Counted from the first letter of the stretch, positions 15,221-23,967 are shown. The stretch: DNA of 38,373 bases from an uncultured Lachnospiraceae bacterium (GCA_900317475.1 ONGY01000004.1:1-38373), one strand, 5' to 3'. The notes: a model not told the origin generated them from the letters alone. A program made the numbers and translations.

Positions 15221-17347
15221 TCAGTTTTCATAGGAATAGATGGAAAGGCTGTTGGGGCCGATCTCAAATTCGCAGCTGTGACTTCTTCCATCCGCCTCAA
15301 CCGATTCCGCTGTGACCGGCTCATCGGTTCCGCCGTCCTTTCCGCCGAACGCGGCCGCGCTGCTTGAGAAGATCTTCTTGTATTTCCCGGCATAGGGAAC
15401 GCCTACTCTCGTCTTCCAGCCGGTTCCCGAATAATTGATGAGCACCAGAACAAAGTCAGCCGGATGGGATCCTTTGCGAAGGAAGCAGAGAACATTCTGT
15501 TCATTTGCCATCTGCCGGATCCACTCGAATCCGTCCGGATGGCTGTCATTCTCATAGAATGCGGGATTTTGCTTATAGAGCGCATTGAGCGCGGAAACCA
15601 TAGCCCGCATACCGGTTATCTCCGTATCCGCGGCCGTCTCGCCGAGATTCAGAATTCTTGCACCCGGATGTACCATGATGGTAGAGAGCAGAAGGCGCAG
15701 TTCAGCCTTCTTTTCATCCTCACTGGCTCCCGGCATTCTCGAGAGTATCGAAGCCGCGGCAGGCCCGCAGTCTTTCGAGAGGAACGGAAGCATGAACCGC
15801 TCGGTGTACTGGTAGACCATGTCTTCGAGCAGAAGTTCGTGGCGGCCCTGACGGAACAGAGGGTCTGTATTCATATATTCGACGAGTGCATCGCGATAGG
15901 CTGTGTGCAGCTTGTAATCAAATCCCAGATGATTGTCATCCGGTCCTCCGGTGACGCCCGGCCATCTGGCGGTCTCTTTTGCTATTGTGATGAACTCCGG
16001 AACCGTCTTGTGAAGAATCGAATTAAGGTGGTGAAGGAATTCAACTGCTTCGAGATTCTCTGTCCCGCCGTACATATTGACGGCATGCTGGACATCGGTC
16101 TTGCCGTAATCCAGATATAGCATCTGCGCAATGTCATCCGTGACAAGGCCGTCTGCCCGATAGACCTTTGCAAGGAACATCGCATTCGCAATCAGATAAT
16201 CGGAAATCCTTTTGTCCGCGAGATCGAAATAGCTTCTCTTCTCATCCGCGGTATCTCTTTTCAGCGGATCCTCGTATTCAAACAGCGTCTTCATGTCGTA
16301 ATACGAAAGCCCGTCACGAACCTTAGCAAACGAGACCGGATTCCATTTGAAGAAAACGAGGATTCCAGCCTTGTGGAAGGCATCCACAAGGCGGCACAGA
16401 TCCGTGGGTTTTCCAAAACGGCTGTCAGGTGCATAGGGGGAATTCGCCTCTTCTCCTGACGGGCGGAACGTTACAGCGTTAAAACCCATTTCTGTGACAT
16501 ATTTCGGAAGGATTTCGGCGGCTTTCCTGAATGTGCCGAAGGACGCAGGATCAAACTCATACACGGAAAGAGGAAGTTCATGTCCCTCGTCCGTAGTTTT
16601 TTTGATGACGGGTTTCTTACCGCGCCATGTATAAGCCTCGGGAGAAGCGACGACGGATTCGCAGGCGGTTCCTTCCAGGACCTCAAATGCGAACGGATCG
16701 CTTCTGCGGACTGTATGGCCGGATCTTGCCTTGATCTCAAACTGATAGGATGCTCCCGCTCCGACACCCGGAATGAAGATGCCGAATATGTTCGTATCCT
16801 CAAAACGGCTCATCTGATGCGCTCTTCCGTTCCAGCCGTTGAAATCGCCCACGACCGAGACACGGGCCGCGTCCGGTGCGAGTGTTGCGAACCAGGTGCC
16901 CTCGACACCTTCATATTTCATGGGATGAGCGCCGAGACGCTCATAAATTTCGTAGTGGACGCCGAGGGAGAAGGACTTCTCATCCTCCTCGCGGTAGTAG
17001 GACGGAAAACGGTAGCTGTCCTGAACCGTTTTGACGGATCCGTCATTTGCTGTAATCTCATAATGATACCGGAGCTCATCTGCCTTTTTCCCGGGGACAA
17101 GGCAGGCATAAAAGCCGTCGTCGTCCGCCAGTTCCATCGTAATTCTGGCCTTTGCGCCCTCCTGGTCATTTCCGTCCTGCTTCTCCAGGACAACCGTGAC
17201 TTGTGCGACATCCGGGAAAAATGCCTGAATCAGAATGCCGGCCGCAGTATCGTGTGCGCCGAGCAGGCTGTCCGGACGGTCCCCGTCCGAATAAATCACC
17301 GATTCAATTTCCGGCCAGTTCATCATCTTGTAGAGTTTCTTGTTCAT
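15221..17347 (-). CDS. GlgB-like protein with degenerate GH13 catalytic motifs (probable pseudoenzyme)
   Basis: A full-length (708 aa) colinear relative of the 1,4-alpha-glucan branching enzyme. It has an N1-like domain (residues about 35-115), a CBM48 glycogen-binding domain (about 145-240, RVSVVGDFNGWNGRAHQM), and a GH13 barrel from about 260 with SVYEFDPASFGTF, MGFNAVTFRP, YAPDSRFGKPTD, MLYLDYGK, NMYGGTENLEAVEF and RWPGVTGG. The four catalytic regions are changed. Region I reads FFKWNPVS (K334 for Asp, S339 for His). Region II reads GLVTDD (V402 for the near-invariant Arg; D404 kept at the nucleophile position). Region III reads IAKET (K457 for the acid/base Glu). Region IV reads LSKDC (K525 for His, C527 for Glu; D526 kept). 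Branching activity is therefore unlikely. The frame is intact, so it is not a decayed gene. The ATG at 17347 follows GGGAGG by 6 nt; earlier ATGs lack such a site. Confidence 0.85.
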   Translation of the reverse strand: MNKKLYKMMNWPEIESVIYSDGDRPDSLLGAHDTAAGILIQAFFPDVAQVTVVLEKQDGNDQEGAKARITMELADDDGFYACLVPGKKADELRYHYEITANDGSVKTVQDSYRFPSYYREEDEKSFSLGVHYEIYERLGAHPMKYEGVEGTWFATLAPDAARVSVVGDFNGWNGRAHQMSRFEDTNIFGIFIPGVGAGASYQFEIKARSGHTVRRSDPFAFEVLEGTACESVVASPEAYTWRGKKPVIKKTTDEGHELPLSVYEFDPASFGTFRKAAEILPKYVTEMGFNAVTFRPSGEEANSPYAPDSRFGKPTDLCRLVDAFHKAGILVFFKWNPVSFAKVRDGLSYYDMKTLFEYEDPLKRDTADEKRSYFDLADKRISDYLIANAMFLAKVYRADGLVTDDIAQMLYLDYGKTDVQHAVNMYGGTENLEAVEFLHHLNSILHKTVPEFITIAKETARWPGVTGGPDDNHLGFDYKLHTAYRDALVEYMNTDPLFRQGRHELLLEDMVYQYTERFMLPFLSKDCGPAAASILSRMPGASEDEKKAELRLLLSTIMVHPGARILNLGETAADTEITGMRAMVSALNALYKQNPAFYENDSHPDGFEWIRQMANEQNVLCFLRKGSHPADFVLVLINYSGTGWKTRVGVPYAGKYKKIFSSSAAAFGGKDGGTDEPVTAESVEADGRSHSCEFEIGPNSLSIYSYEN

Positions 17348-17500
17348 CGCAGCCTCCCGCCTCATTATGGATTTCGCCGGCCCCTTTACGGCAGTTGCGC
17401 AGCAGACTGTGCAGCTCATTCAGGGTCCGGATATCTTCTGAATCTTCGTTCCCGGTTCCGCTATTTTGAAAAATCAGGTTAATTATATATCAATTCAGGG

Positions 17501-18796
17501 TCACAGCGCGTGAATAAAGAGCCCGCTGAGCAGTTTCGGCTCAAACCAGGTCGATTTCGGCGGCATGAGACGTCCGGCATCTGCGACTGCGAAAAGCTCC
17601 TGTATGGATGTGGGGTGCATCAGAAATGCGGCCTTCCCGTCAAGAGAACACCGGCGGACGAGTTCCTCAGGGCCGCGGATGCCGCCGACAAAGTCAATTT
17701 TCGGGTCGGTTCTCGGATCCCCGATTCCAAAGATCGGTCCGAGGACGTGATTTTGCAGAATGGAGACATCGAGTCCGTCCACAGGATCGCTGCTTCGAAT
17801 TTCCGGTCCGGCCGTGAGCAGTCTCCATTTCCCGCCGAGATAAAGTCCGAATTCTCCCTTTTCCGTGGGTTTTGTGACATCGGAACTTTCCTCCCCGACG
17901 GCAAAACCTGCTTTGGCGATTTTTGTCAGGATCTCTTCTGCGGTATTGTCCCCGAGTGTCTTAAGAACACGGTTATAGTCGAGGATCTCAAGCTCATCTT
18001 CCGGAAAGAGGACGGAGAGAAAATAATCTGATTCAAAGGCACCTGCCTTCAGTGCGGTTTCAGGAAGAGATGCATGTCCGAGGGGTGCAGGATGGGAGTT
18101 CTTTCCCTCCCTGCGCTCTTCTCTTCTCTGAAGGCCGACCTTTACGGCCGATGCGCAGCGGTGATGGCCGTCTGCAATATAGACCGAGCTGATTTGCCGG
18201 AAGGCATCCCGGATGACGGCAATATCCTTTTCATCGTCGATGATGAAAACTCTGTTTCTTACATCACCGGATGAGATAAAGTCACAGACGGGCGGTTTTG
18301 TCATCACAGATGTCACGATGCGCGCAATTTCCGGATTGCTCCGGTATGCAAGGAAAATAGGTCCTGTTTGCGCGTTGCAGGTATCGACATGGCGGATGCG
18401 GTCCTGTTCCTTATCCTCACGGGTATTCTCGTGCTTGCGGATGACGCCGTTTACATAATCGTCGATGAAGCAGAGCGCCGTGATTCCGGTCTGGGTGCGG
18501 CCGTTCCAGGTCTGGGAATAAACATAGTAGCAGGGTTTTTCATCCTGTACGAATTTTCCGCTGCGGACCTTCTCTTCGAGCAGCGCTCTTGCCTTCACAT
18601 ATACTTTCGGATCATCAAATGCCGTGCCGTCGGGAAGCATGGTCTCTGCGCGGTCGATGGCAAGAAAAGATTCCGGGTTTTTCCGCACTTCTTCTCGTGC
18701 CTCCTCGGAACGGAAAACATCGTAGGGGAGTGCTGCTATCCTGCTTTCAAGTCCTGAAGCCGGACGAAATGCTGCAAATGGTAAAACGTCTGCCAT
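17501..18796 (-). CDS. DUF1015 family protein, linked to serine biosynthesis
   Basis: At 431 aa this matches the DUF1015 family by length and by conserved signatures: an N-terminal PFAAFRP followed by ALPYDV, then IRKHENTREDKEQDR (residues 119-133), QTGPIFLAY, and YIADGHHRCASA (206-217). The DGHHR motif recalls the GHxR-type motif of ParB/sulfiredoxin-fold nucleotide-dependent kinases; that is inference. From general knowledge, DUF1015 genes often sit beside serC and serA in clostridia, as here, while no phosphoserine phosphatase gene is visible in the window. A role in serine or phosphoserine metabolism is plausible but unproven. A strong terminator separates it from serA, ending about 25 nt before its start, so it depends on read-through or a weak promoter. 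The site AGAGGA lies about 12 nt before the ATG. Confidence 0.85.
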   Translation of the reverse strand: MADVLPFAAFRPASGLESRIAALPYDVFRSEEAREEVRKNPESFLAIDRAETMLPDGTAFDDPKVYVKARALLEEKVRSGKFVQDEKPCYYVYSQTWNGRTQTGITALCFIDDYVNGVIRKHENTREDKEQDRIRHVDTCNAQTGPIFLAYRSNPEIARIVTSVMTKPPVCDFISSGDVRNRVFIIDDEKDIAVIRDAFRQISSVYIADGHHRCASAVKVGLQRREERREGKNSHPAPLGHASLPETALKAGAFESDYFLSVLFPEDELEILDYNRVLKTLGDNTAEEILTKIAKAGFAVGEESSDVTKPTEKGEFGLYLGGKWRLLTAGPEIRSSDPVDGLDVSILQNHVLGPIFGIGDPRTDPKIDFVGGIRGPEELVRRCSLDGKAAFLMHPTSIQELFAVADAGRLMPPKSTWFEPKLLSGLFIHAL

Positions 18797-18821
18797 GATA
18801 TCGGTTATCCTCTCTTCAGTA

Positions 18822-18883
18822 GTATAAAAAACGGCTGCACCGCATGAGGGTCTTTCCCTTAAGGGACCCGCTGTGTGCAGCCG
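18822..18883 (-). terminator. Strong Rho-independent terminator between serA and the DUF1015 gene
   Basis: CGGCTGCAC (18832-18840) pairs perfectly with GTGCAGCCG (18875-18883), with an inner GGGTC/GACCC stem and the palindrome TCCCTTAAGGGA in the loop. On the minus strand it is followed by TTTTTTATAC. It begins 16 bp after the serA stop and ends about 25 bp before the DUF1015 start codon. Confidence 0.9.
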
Positions 18884-18898
18884 GATAAAAATATCGTC

Positions 18899-20062
18899 TT
18901 ATTTTATTACGCGGACGCGGAAGACTCCATCGATTGCGGCGAGCTTTTCCACGACTTCCGCACTGACAGGGGAGTCGAGATCGAATACGGAGTAAGCAAT
19001 ATCCTTCTTCGACTTGTTTGTCATTTCAGCAATGTTCATGCCGGCACCGCCCATGATCTGGGTGAAGCGGCTGATCATATTGGTCGCGTTCCGATGGAAG
19101 ATCGCGACACGGCCTACGTGCTCGCACGGTCCGAGCGGGCAGTCCGGATAATTGACACTGTGGACGATGCTGCCGTTCCCTAGGTAATCCATCATTTCAT
19201 CGACGGCCATTTTCGCGCAGTTTGTCTCGGATTCCTCCGTGGACGCGCCAAGATGCGGAGTTGTGATGCATCCGCGGTGGCCGGCTACTGTAGGATTCGG
19301 GAAATCGGATACATAGCGGCGGACCTTGCCGGCATCAATTGCCGCGATCATGGCCTTCTCATCGACGAGTACATCGCGCGCCATATTGAGAACGATGACG
19401 CCGTCCTTCATCATGTCAATGGCTTCTTTGCTGATATATCCCTTAGTGGAATCCATTGCAGGAACGTGGATGGTGATGATGTCGCAGTTCTTGTAGATTT
19501 CATTGATATCCGTCACATGTGTGACCTTGCGGGAAAGATGCCAGGCATTATCGATGCCGACATACGGATCATAGCCGTAGACATCCATTCCGAGATAGAC
19601 GGCAGCATTCGCAACCCGGACACCGATGGCTCCGAGGCCAATGATTCCGAGTTTCTTGCCCTCGATTTCGGTTCCGGCGAACTGCTTCTTCTCCTTCTCA
19701 ACATAGGCGGCAATGTCCGGATTGTTCCAATTGGAGCGGACCCAGTCAACACCCTCGACGACATCGCGCGATGCGAGGAGCATGCCGCAGATGACCAGTT
19801 CCTTGACTGCATTTGCATTGGCACCGGGAGTATTGAAGACGACAATACCCTTTTCCGCGCAGCGGTCGAGCGGAATATTGTTGACACCGGCTCCTGCACG
19901 GGCAATGGCATACAGATTGTCGGAGAACTCCATGTCATGAAGCTTGGCACTGCGGACGAGAAGTCCGTTTGCCTCATCAATTGTTTCAGTTTGCTCAAAA
20001 TCAGCGGTAAAACGTGCAAGGCCGGTCTGGGCTATGTTGTTAAGGCAGGCATACTTGAACAC
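18899..20062 (-). CDS. serA: D-3-phosphoglycerate dehydrogenase
   Basis: First step of serine biosynthesis: 3-phosphoglycerate to 3-phosphohydroxypyruvate with NAD+. Visible are ARAGAGVNNIPLD, the NAD-binding Rossmann motif LGIIGLGAIGVRVANAA, and TTPHLGASTEES with the catalytic His. A C-terminal ACT domain covers about residues 315-387 (ATNMISRFTQIMGGAGMNIAEM), the likely serine-feedback site. The GTG at 20062 is chosen because AGGAGG lies 9 nt upstream and the protein then begins FKYACLNNIA. Starting at the ATG at 20080 would put that site inside the gene. It follows serC closely and is followed by a strong terminator. Confidence 0.95.
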   Translation of the reverse strand: MFKYACLNNIAQTGLARFTADFEQTETIDEANGLLVRSAKLHDMEFSDNLYAIARAGAGVNNIPLDRCAEKGIVVFNTPGANANAVKELVICGMLLASRDVVEGVDWVRSNWNNPDIAAYVEKEKKQFAGTEIEGKKLGIIGLGAIGVRVANAAVYLGMDVYGYDPYVGIDNAWHLSRKVTHVTDINEIYKNCDIITIHVPAMDSTKGYISKEAIDMMKDGVIVLNMARDVLVDEKAMIAAIDAGKVRRYVSDFPNPTVAGHRGCITTPHLGASTEESETNCAKMAVDEMMDYLGNGSIVHSVNYPDCPLGPCEHVGRVAIFHRNATNMISRFTQIMGGAGMNIAEMTNKSKKDIAYSVFDLDSPVSAEVVEKLAAIDGVFRVRVIK

Positions 20063-20100
20063 GATTTTTTTCCTCCTCATGATGGTCCGGTAAGAAATGG

Positions 20101-21186
20101 TCAGCGATTGTTCTTCTCGAAGTCATCCATGAATTCAACGAGTTTTTCAACACCCTCGTAAGGCATTGCATTGTAGATGGAGGCTCTCATACCGCCGACG
20201 GTTCTGTGGCCTTTCAGATTTACAAGACCGTTGTCTGCGGCTTCTTTGACGAACTTAGCGTCCATCTCCTTGTCTCCGGTGACAAATGGAACGTTCATAA
20301 GCGAACGGTCTGCCGGAACGACGGTGCCATGGAAGAGTTTGGACTGATCGAGGAAATCATACAGCAGCTTTGCCTTCTTTTCGTTGCGCTCTTTCATGAC
20401 GGAAAGGCCGCCCATCTCCTTGAGCCACTTGAAGACGAGACCGCAGATATAGATCGTATAGCACGGCGGTGTATTGTAAAGAGAATGAGCATCCGCATGC
20501 GTCTTGAAACGAAGCATCGTGGGTGTATTCGCGACTGCCGGTTCCTCAGGAATGAGATCCTTGCGGATGATCGAGATGACCATTCCGGCAGGACCTACAT
20601 TTTTCTGGACTCCGCCGTAAATGATTCCGTAGTCATTTACATTGACCGGTTCCGAAAGGAAGCAGGAAGAGACATCGGCTACAAGAGTGTGTCCCTTGGT
20701 ATTGGGGAGCTTGTGATAAACCGTTCCGTAAATAGTATTGTTCTGGCAGATGTAGACATAGTCAGCATCTTCCGGAATCGGAAGATCACTGCAGTCGGGA
20801 ATATAGGTGAAATTCTTGTCTTCGGAGGAGGCTGCGGCAATTGCCTCGCCGTATTTCTGTGCTTCCTGATATGCTTTTCTTGCCCAGTTGCCGGTGATGA
20901 TGTAGGCTGCTTTCCCATTCTTCATGATATTCATGGGAATCATGGCAAACTGCTGAGAAGCGCCGCCCTGCAGGAACAGTACTTCATAATTATCCGGGAT
21001 ACCCATCAGTTCGCGGATATCGGCTTCTGCCTGATCGATGATGCCCTGAAACAGAGAACTTCGATGACTCATTTCCATCACGGACTGACCGGATCCATGA
21101 TAATCCAGCATTTCAGCTGCGGCAGTTTTCAGGACCTCTTCCGGCAGCATGGCCGGACCTGCAGAAAAGTTATAAACGCGACTCAT
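20101..21186 (-). CDS. serC: Phosphoserine aminotransferase
   Basis: PLP enzyme that transfers the amino group from glutamate to 3-phosphohydroxypyruvate, giving phosphoserine; it can also serve pyridoxal phosphate synthesis. The N-terminus is VYNFSAGPAMLPEEVL. The PLP lysine lies in YGGVQKNVGPAG, with MEMSHRS, LQGGASQQFAM and a C-terminal VGGMRASIYNAMP that binds the phosphate. At 361 aa it has the usual size. GAGGAGG lies 6 nt before the ATG. It is the first gene of the serC-serA unit, with a promoter overlapping the end of the L,D-transpeptidase gene and a structured leader of about 115 nt. Confidence 0.97.
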   Translation of the reverse strand: MSRVYNFSAGPAMLPEEVLKTAAAEMLDYHGSGQSVMEMSHRSSLFQGIIDQAEADIRELMGIPDNYEVLFLQGGASQQFAMIPMNIMKNGKAAYIITGNWARKAYQEAQKYGEAIAAASSEDKNFTYIPDCSDLPIPEDADYVYICQNNTIYGTVYHKLPNTKGHTLVADVSSCFLSEPVNVNDYGIIYGGVQKNVGPAGMVISIIRKDLIPEEPAVANTPTMLRFKTHADAHSLYNTPPCYTIYICGLVFKWLKEMGGLSVMKERNEKKAKLLYDFLDQSKLFHGTVVPADRSLMNVPFVTGDKEMDAKFVKEAADNGLVNLKGHRTVGGMRASIYNAMPYEGVEKLVEFMDDFEKNNR

Positions 21187-21208
21187 AGATACCTCCTCAT
21201 TATGCGCG

Positions 21209-21302
21209 GCGCAGAATGGAAGCCTGGATCTGCGATTCAGGCATCAGCAGAAACGGACCGCATATCCATGCGCAGCCTTTCTTTATGATTCCCGTTCTGC
21301 GC
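21209..21302 (-). promoter_or_regulatory. Structured leader RNA of serC-serA
   Basis: GCGCAGAA (21209-21216) and TTCTGCGC (21295-21302) close an outer 8-bp stem. Inside lie GCCTG..CAGGC (21222-21226 with 21238-21242) and CGCAT..ATGCG (21259-21263 with 21268-21272), making a possible three-way junction that starts about one base after the predicted transcription start and ends near the serC ribosome binding site. No T-box core sequence or known riboswitch motif was recognised. Confidence 0.45.
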
Positions 21303-21309
21303 GATGCAA

Positions 21310-21339
21310 AATATAGTAACCTGAATCAATAAAACGCAA
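21310..21339 (-). promoter_or_regulatory. Promoter of serC-serA
   Basis: Minus-strand TTGCGT (21339-21334), an 18-bp spacer and TATATT (21315-21310). The -35 lies inside the last codons of the L,D-transpeptidase gene. The -10 matches five of six consensus bases. Confidence 0.5.
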
Positions 21340-22243
21340 CGACCGGCATGCCCTTATAAATGAATTCATACAGATTCGGCATTACTTCCGGCGGAACATT
21401 GATGCAGCCGTGTGAACCGTTCTTGAGGTATTCTGTACCTCCGAACTTTTTTCTCCACGATGCATCATGAATACCAATAGAATTTCCGACAATCGGGCAC
21501 CAGTATTTTACAAAGGATTTATAATCCTTTCCGACCAGAGTGACGTTGCGCTGCCTGGCAAGAATGGTAAACACACCCTGCGGAGAGTTGTGGCCGGCTG
21601 CCATATTGCCGGTGACAATCGGAGTGGAAATCATGAGGCTTCCATTCAGATAGCAGTACAGCGTCTGATTTTCCATGTCGATTTCTATATAGCTGGTGCC
21701 GAGATTCGTGAGATCCTTAACGGATATCGTGTGCTGATCCGTTGCTCCATTGATCAGAACGGCAGCAAGATAATTCATTTCATCCTGGACAGCAACGGTC
21801 GTTCCGACTGCGGTCACGTTATCGAAATGAACCGTTTTGCCGCTGGTAGTCACAAAATCGGACTGTGAAGGAGTTTCGGAGGGAACCTGCTGCGCCAGCT
21901 GCTGGATGTATGCAGTCATGTTGTACGGGTTCAGCACATATTTTCCGGTTGCCGGATCGACGTAGAGGGAACCGTCACTGTTGCGGGCAAGAAGCTGCTC
22001 TGCCCCGTTTCCGTCGAGGACCTGCGTCTTTCCGTTCCGGAGGTCATATGTGATATGGACCTTTGCAATTTTGTCGGGAGCCGCCTCCGGCCAACCGGTG
22101 AAAGGATTGGCAAGAGTTTTTGCTTCCTCCGCATTGTCCGGGATGCCGGATTCGGACGCCGCAGAAGCCCTGAATGGAACCAACAGCGCCGCACAGACAC
22201 AAACCAATATGGCAGCAAGAATTGCCGGCCAGACTTTTTTCAT
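21326..22243 (-). CDS. Secreted L,D-transpeptidase (YkuD domain)
   Basis: A 305-aa exported enzyme expected to form 3-3 peptidoglycan cross-links or attach proteins to the wall. The signal peptide is MKKVWPAILAAILVCVCAAL with a likely cut after SASA-like residues near position 30. The catalytic YkuD motif near the C-terminus is HD(x)..GSHGCINVPPE, with the nucleophilic Cys and the upstream His in NSIGIHDASW. Residues about 35-180 are a linker or substrate domain I cannot name. The start after AAGGGG at 22243 is preferred; an ATG seven codons earlier would spoil the signal peptide. It lies between ilvB (36-bp gap) and serC, and its end carries the serC promoter. Confidence 0.9.
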   Translation of the reverse strand: MKKVWPAILAAILVCVCAALLVPFRASAASESGIPDNAEEAKTLANPFTGWPEAAPDKIAKVHITYDLRNGKTQVLDGNGAEQLLARNSDGSLYVDPATGKYVLNPYNMTAYIQQLAQQVPSETPSQSDFVTTSGKTVHFDNVTAVGTTVAVQDEMNYLAAVLINGATDQHTISVKDLTNLGTSYIEIDMENQTLYCYLNGSLMISTPIVTGNMAAGHNSPQGVFTILARQRNVTLVGKDYKSFVKYWCPIVGNSIGIHDASWRKKFGGTEYLKNGSHGCINVPPEVMPNLYEFIYKGMPVVAFY

Positions 22244-22279
22244 AAATTTCCCCTTCGTCTGCATCGCTTCGGATACAGA

Positions 22280-23956
22280 TCATTCTTCTTTAAGGTCGCT
22301 TGCGTCAAATGCTTCTTCGATCGAGGCACCCGGAGACACCATAGGGAAAACTTTATCGTCCGGATCAATCATACAGTCAAGGACGACCGGTCCCTCCTGT
22401 TTCAGACCCTCGGCAAGAGCCTTCCTGAGTTCGTCTTCATTCGTGACACGGAACGCTCTGCATCCCAGCCCTTCGGAAGTTTTGACGAAATCAACCTTGT
22501 CCTCGAGAACGGTCTGGGAATAGCGCTTTCCGTAGAAGAGCGTCTGCCACTGGCGGACCATACCGAGTACGCGGTTATCGATTACGATTTCGATAACAGG
22601 AATATTGTAGCGGCTTGCCGTCGCAAGTTCAATGAGATTCATGCGGAAGCAGCCGTCTCCGCCGATATTGGCCACGATTTTGTCGGGGCAGCCGATCTTT
22701 GCGCCGATTGCGGCGCCCAGACCATAGCCCATGGTGCCGAGGCCTCCGGAGGTAATGAAGGTCCGGGGCTTTGAATATTTATAATATTGGGCTGCCCACA
22801 TCTGATGCTGTCCGACATCGGTAGTGATGATGGCTTCTCCCTTTGTCATTTCATCGAGGACTTCCATAATGCGCGGGCAGGTGAGGCGGCTGTGATCATA
22901 GAACATCGGGTGTTCTGCCTCGTAAGCATGGATTTCGTCCATCCACTCTTTATGTGTCTGCGGGGTCAGCTCCTCATTGATCTGGGAGAGCACATCCTTC
23001 ACATTTCCGATGACAGCCTTGTCGATCTTGACATTTTTGTTGATTTCCGCGGCATCGACATCGATCTGGAGTATCTTTGCCTGTGCCGCGAATTTCTTTG
23101 CATTTCCGGTGACGCGGTCCGAGAAGCGGGCGCCGAGGGTGATGAGAAGGTCACAGTGCGAGACACCATAATTTGAGGTCTTTGTGCCGTGCATGCCGAT
23201 CATGCCGGTGTAGTGAGAATCGTGCTGATCGACAACACCCTGCGCCATCAGCGTCTCTCCGACCGGTGCGTCAACTTTCGAGAGAAGCTCCCGCACTTCA
23301 TCGGAAGCATTTGCTATGACAGTTCCGCCGCCGACATAGAGAAACGGCCGCTTCGAGGACTCTATCAGTTCGACCGCATCGTGGATATCCGATGCGGAAT
23401 AACGGTTTGATAAGCGGATGGAACGTCGCTTCTCTGGTGTATATTCACACTTCGCCGCAGTCACATCCTTTGTGATATCGATGATGACAGGTCCCGGCCG
23501 GCCGCTGCGCGCGATGCCGAACGCGGTACGGATCGTGTCTGCAAGCGCTGTCACATCCTTCACGATGTAGCCGTGCTTGGTAATCGGCATAGTGATGCCG
23601 ACAATATCGACCTCCTGGAAGGTATCCTTGCCGAGAAGCGGCAGATTCACGTTGCAGGTGATCGCGACAAGCGGGACCGAATCCATGTAGGCCGTTGCGA
23701 TGCCGGTGACAAGGTTGGTGGCTCCCGGGCCGCTCGTTGCCATGCAGACACCGACCTTTCCGGTAGCCCTCGCGTAGCCGTCCGCAGCATGTGCGGCACC
23801 CTGCTCGTGGCTTGTCAGAATGTGACGTATTTTATCACTGTTTTTATATAACTCGTCGTAAACGTTGAGAATCGTTCCTCCCGGATAACCGAACACGGTG
23901 TCCACACCCTGCTCCAGAAGGCATTGGATTACAATCTGTGCACCAGTTAGTTCCAT
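22280..23956 (-). CDS. ilvB: Acetolactate synthase, large (catalytic) subunit
   Basis: TPP- and FAD-dependent enzyme that joins two pyruvates to acetolactate, or pyruvate and 2-oxobutyrate, in Val/Leu/Ile biosynthesis. The N-terminus ends its first motif with VFGYPGGTILNVYDEL. The catalytic Glu is in SHEQGAAHAADGYARATGK, with ATSGPGATNLVTGIA, QEVDIVG, and the TPP-binding GGDGCFRMN near residue 435. At 558 aa it matches the biosynthetic type. No small regulatory subunit gene (ilvN) follows; the next gene is a transpeptidase. AAGGTGG precedes the ATG. It follows ilvD by 48 bp. Confidence 0.94.
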   Translation of the reverse strand: MELTGAQIVIQCLLEQGVDTVFGYPGGTILNVYDELYKNSDKIRHILTSHEQGAAHAADGYARATGKVGVCMATSGPGATNLVTGIATAYMDSVPLVAITCNVNLPLLGKDTFQEVDIVGITMPITKHGYIVKDVTALADTIRTAFGIARSGRPGPVIIDITKDVTAAKCEYTPEKRRSIRLSNRYSASDIHDAVELIESSKRPFLYVGGGTVIANASDEVRELLSKVDAPVGETLMAQGVVDQHDSHYTGMIGMHGTKTSNYGVSHCDLLITLGARFSDRVTGNAKKFAAQAKILQIDVDAAEINKNVKIDKAVIGNVKDVLSQINEELTPQTHKEWMDEIHAYEAEHPMFYDHSRLTCPRIMEVLDEMTKGEAIITTDVGQHQMWAAQYYKYSKPRTFITSGGLGTMGYGLGAAIGAKIGCPDKIVANIGGDGCFRMNLIELATASRYNIPVIEIVIDNRVLGMVRQWQTLFYGKRYSQTVLEDKVDFVKTSEGLGCRAFRVTNEDELRKALAEGLKQEGPVVLDCMIDPDDKVFPMVSPGASIEEAFDASDLKEE

Positions 23957-23967
23957 AAGCCACCTTC

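Noticed and set aside
17348..17419. Upstream in-frame start at 17419 for the GlgB-like gene
   Set aside because: Cys-rich extra residues, no ribosome binding site, whereas GGGAGG stands 6 nt before the ATG at 17347.
17348..17500. Promoter for the GlgB-like gene from the TATAAT at about 17475
   Set aside because: The 153-bp gap has an AT-rich stretch with TATAAT on the minus strand, but no -35 at a proper distance; nothing else in the gap is convincing.
21187..21325. T-box riboswitch before serC
   Set aside because: The leader is only about 115 nt and shows no conserved T-box core (AGGGUGGNACCGCG-like) and no terminator/antiterminator pair.
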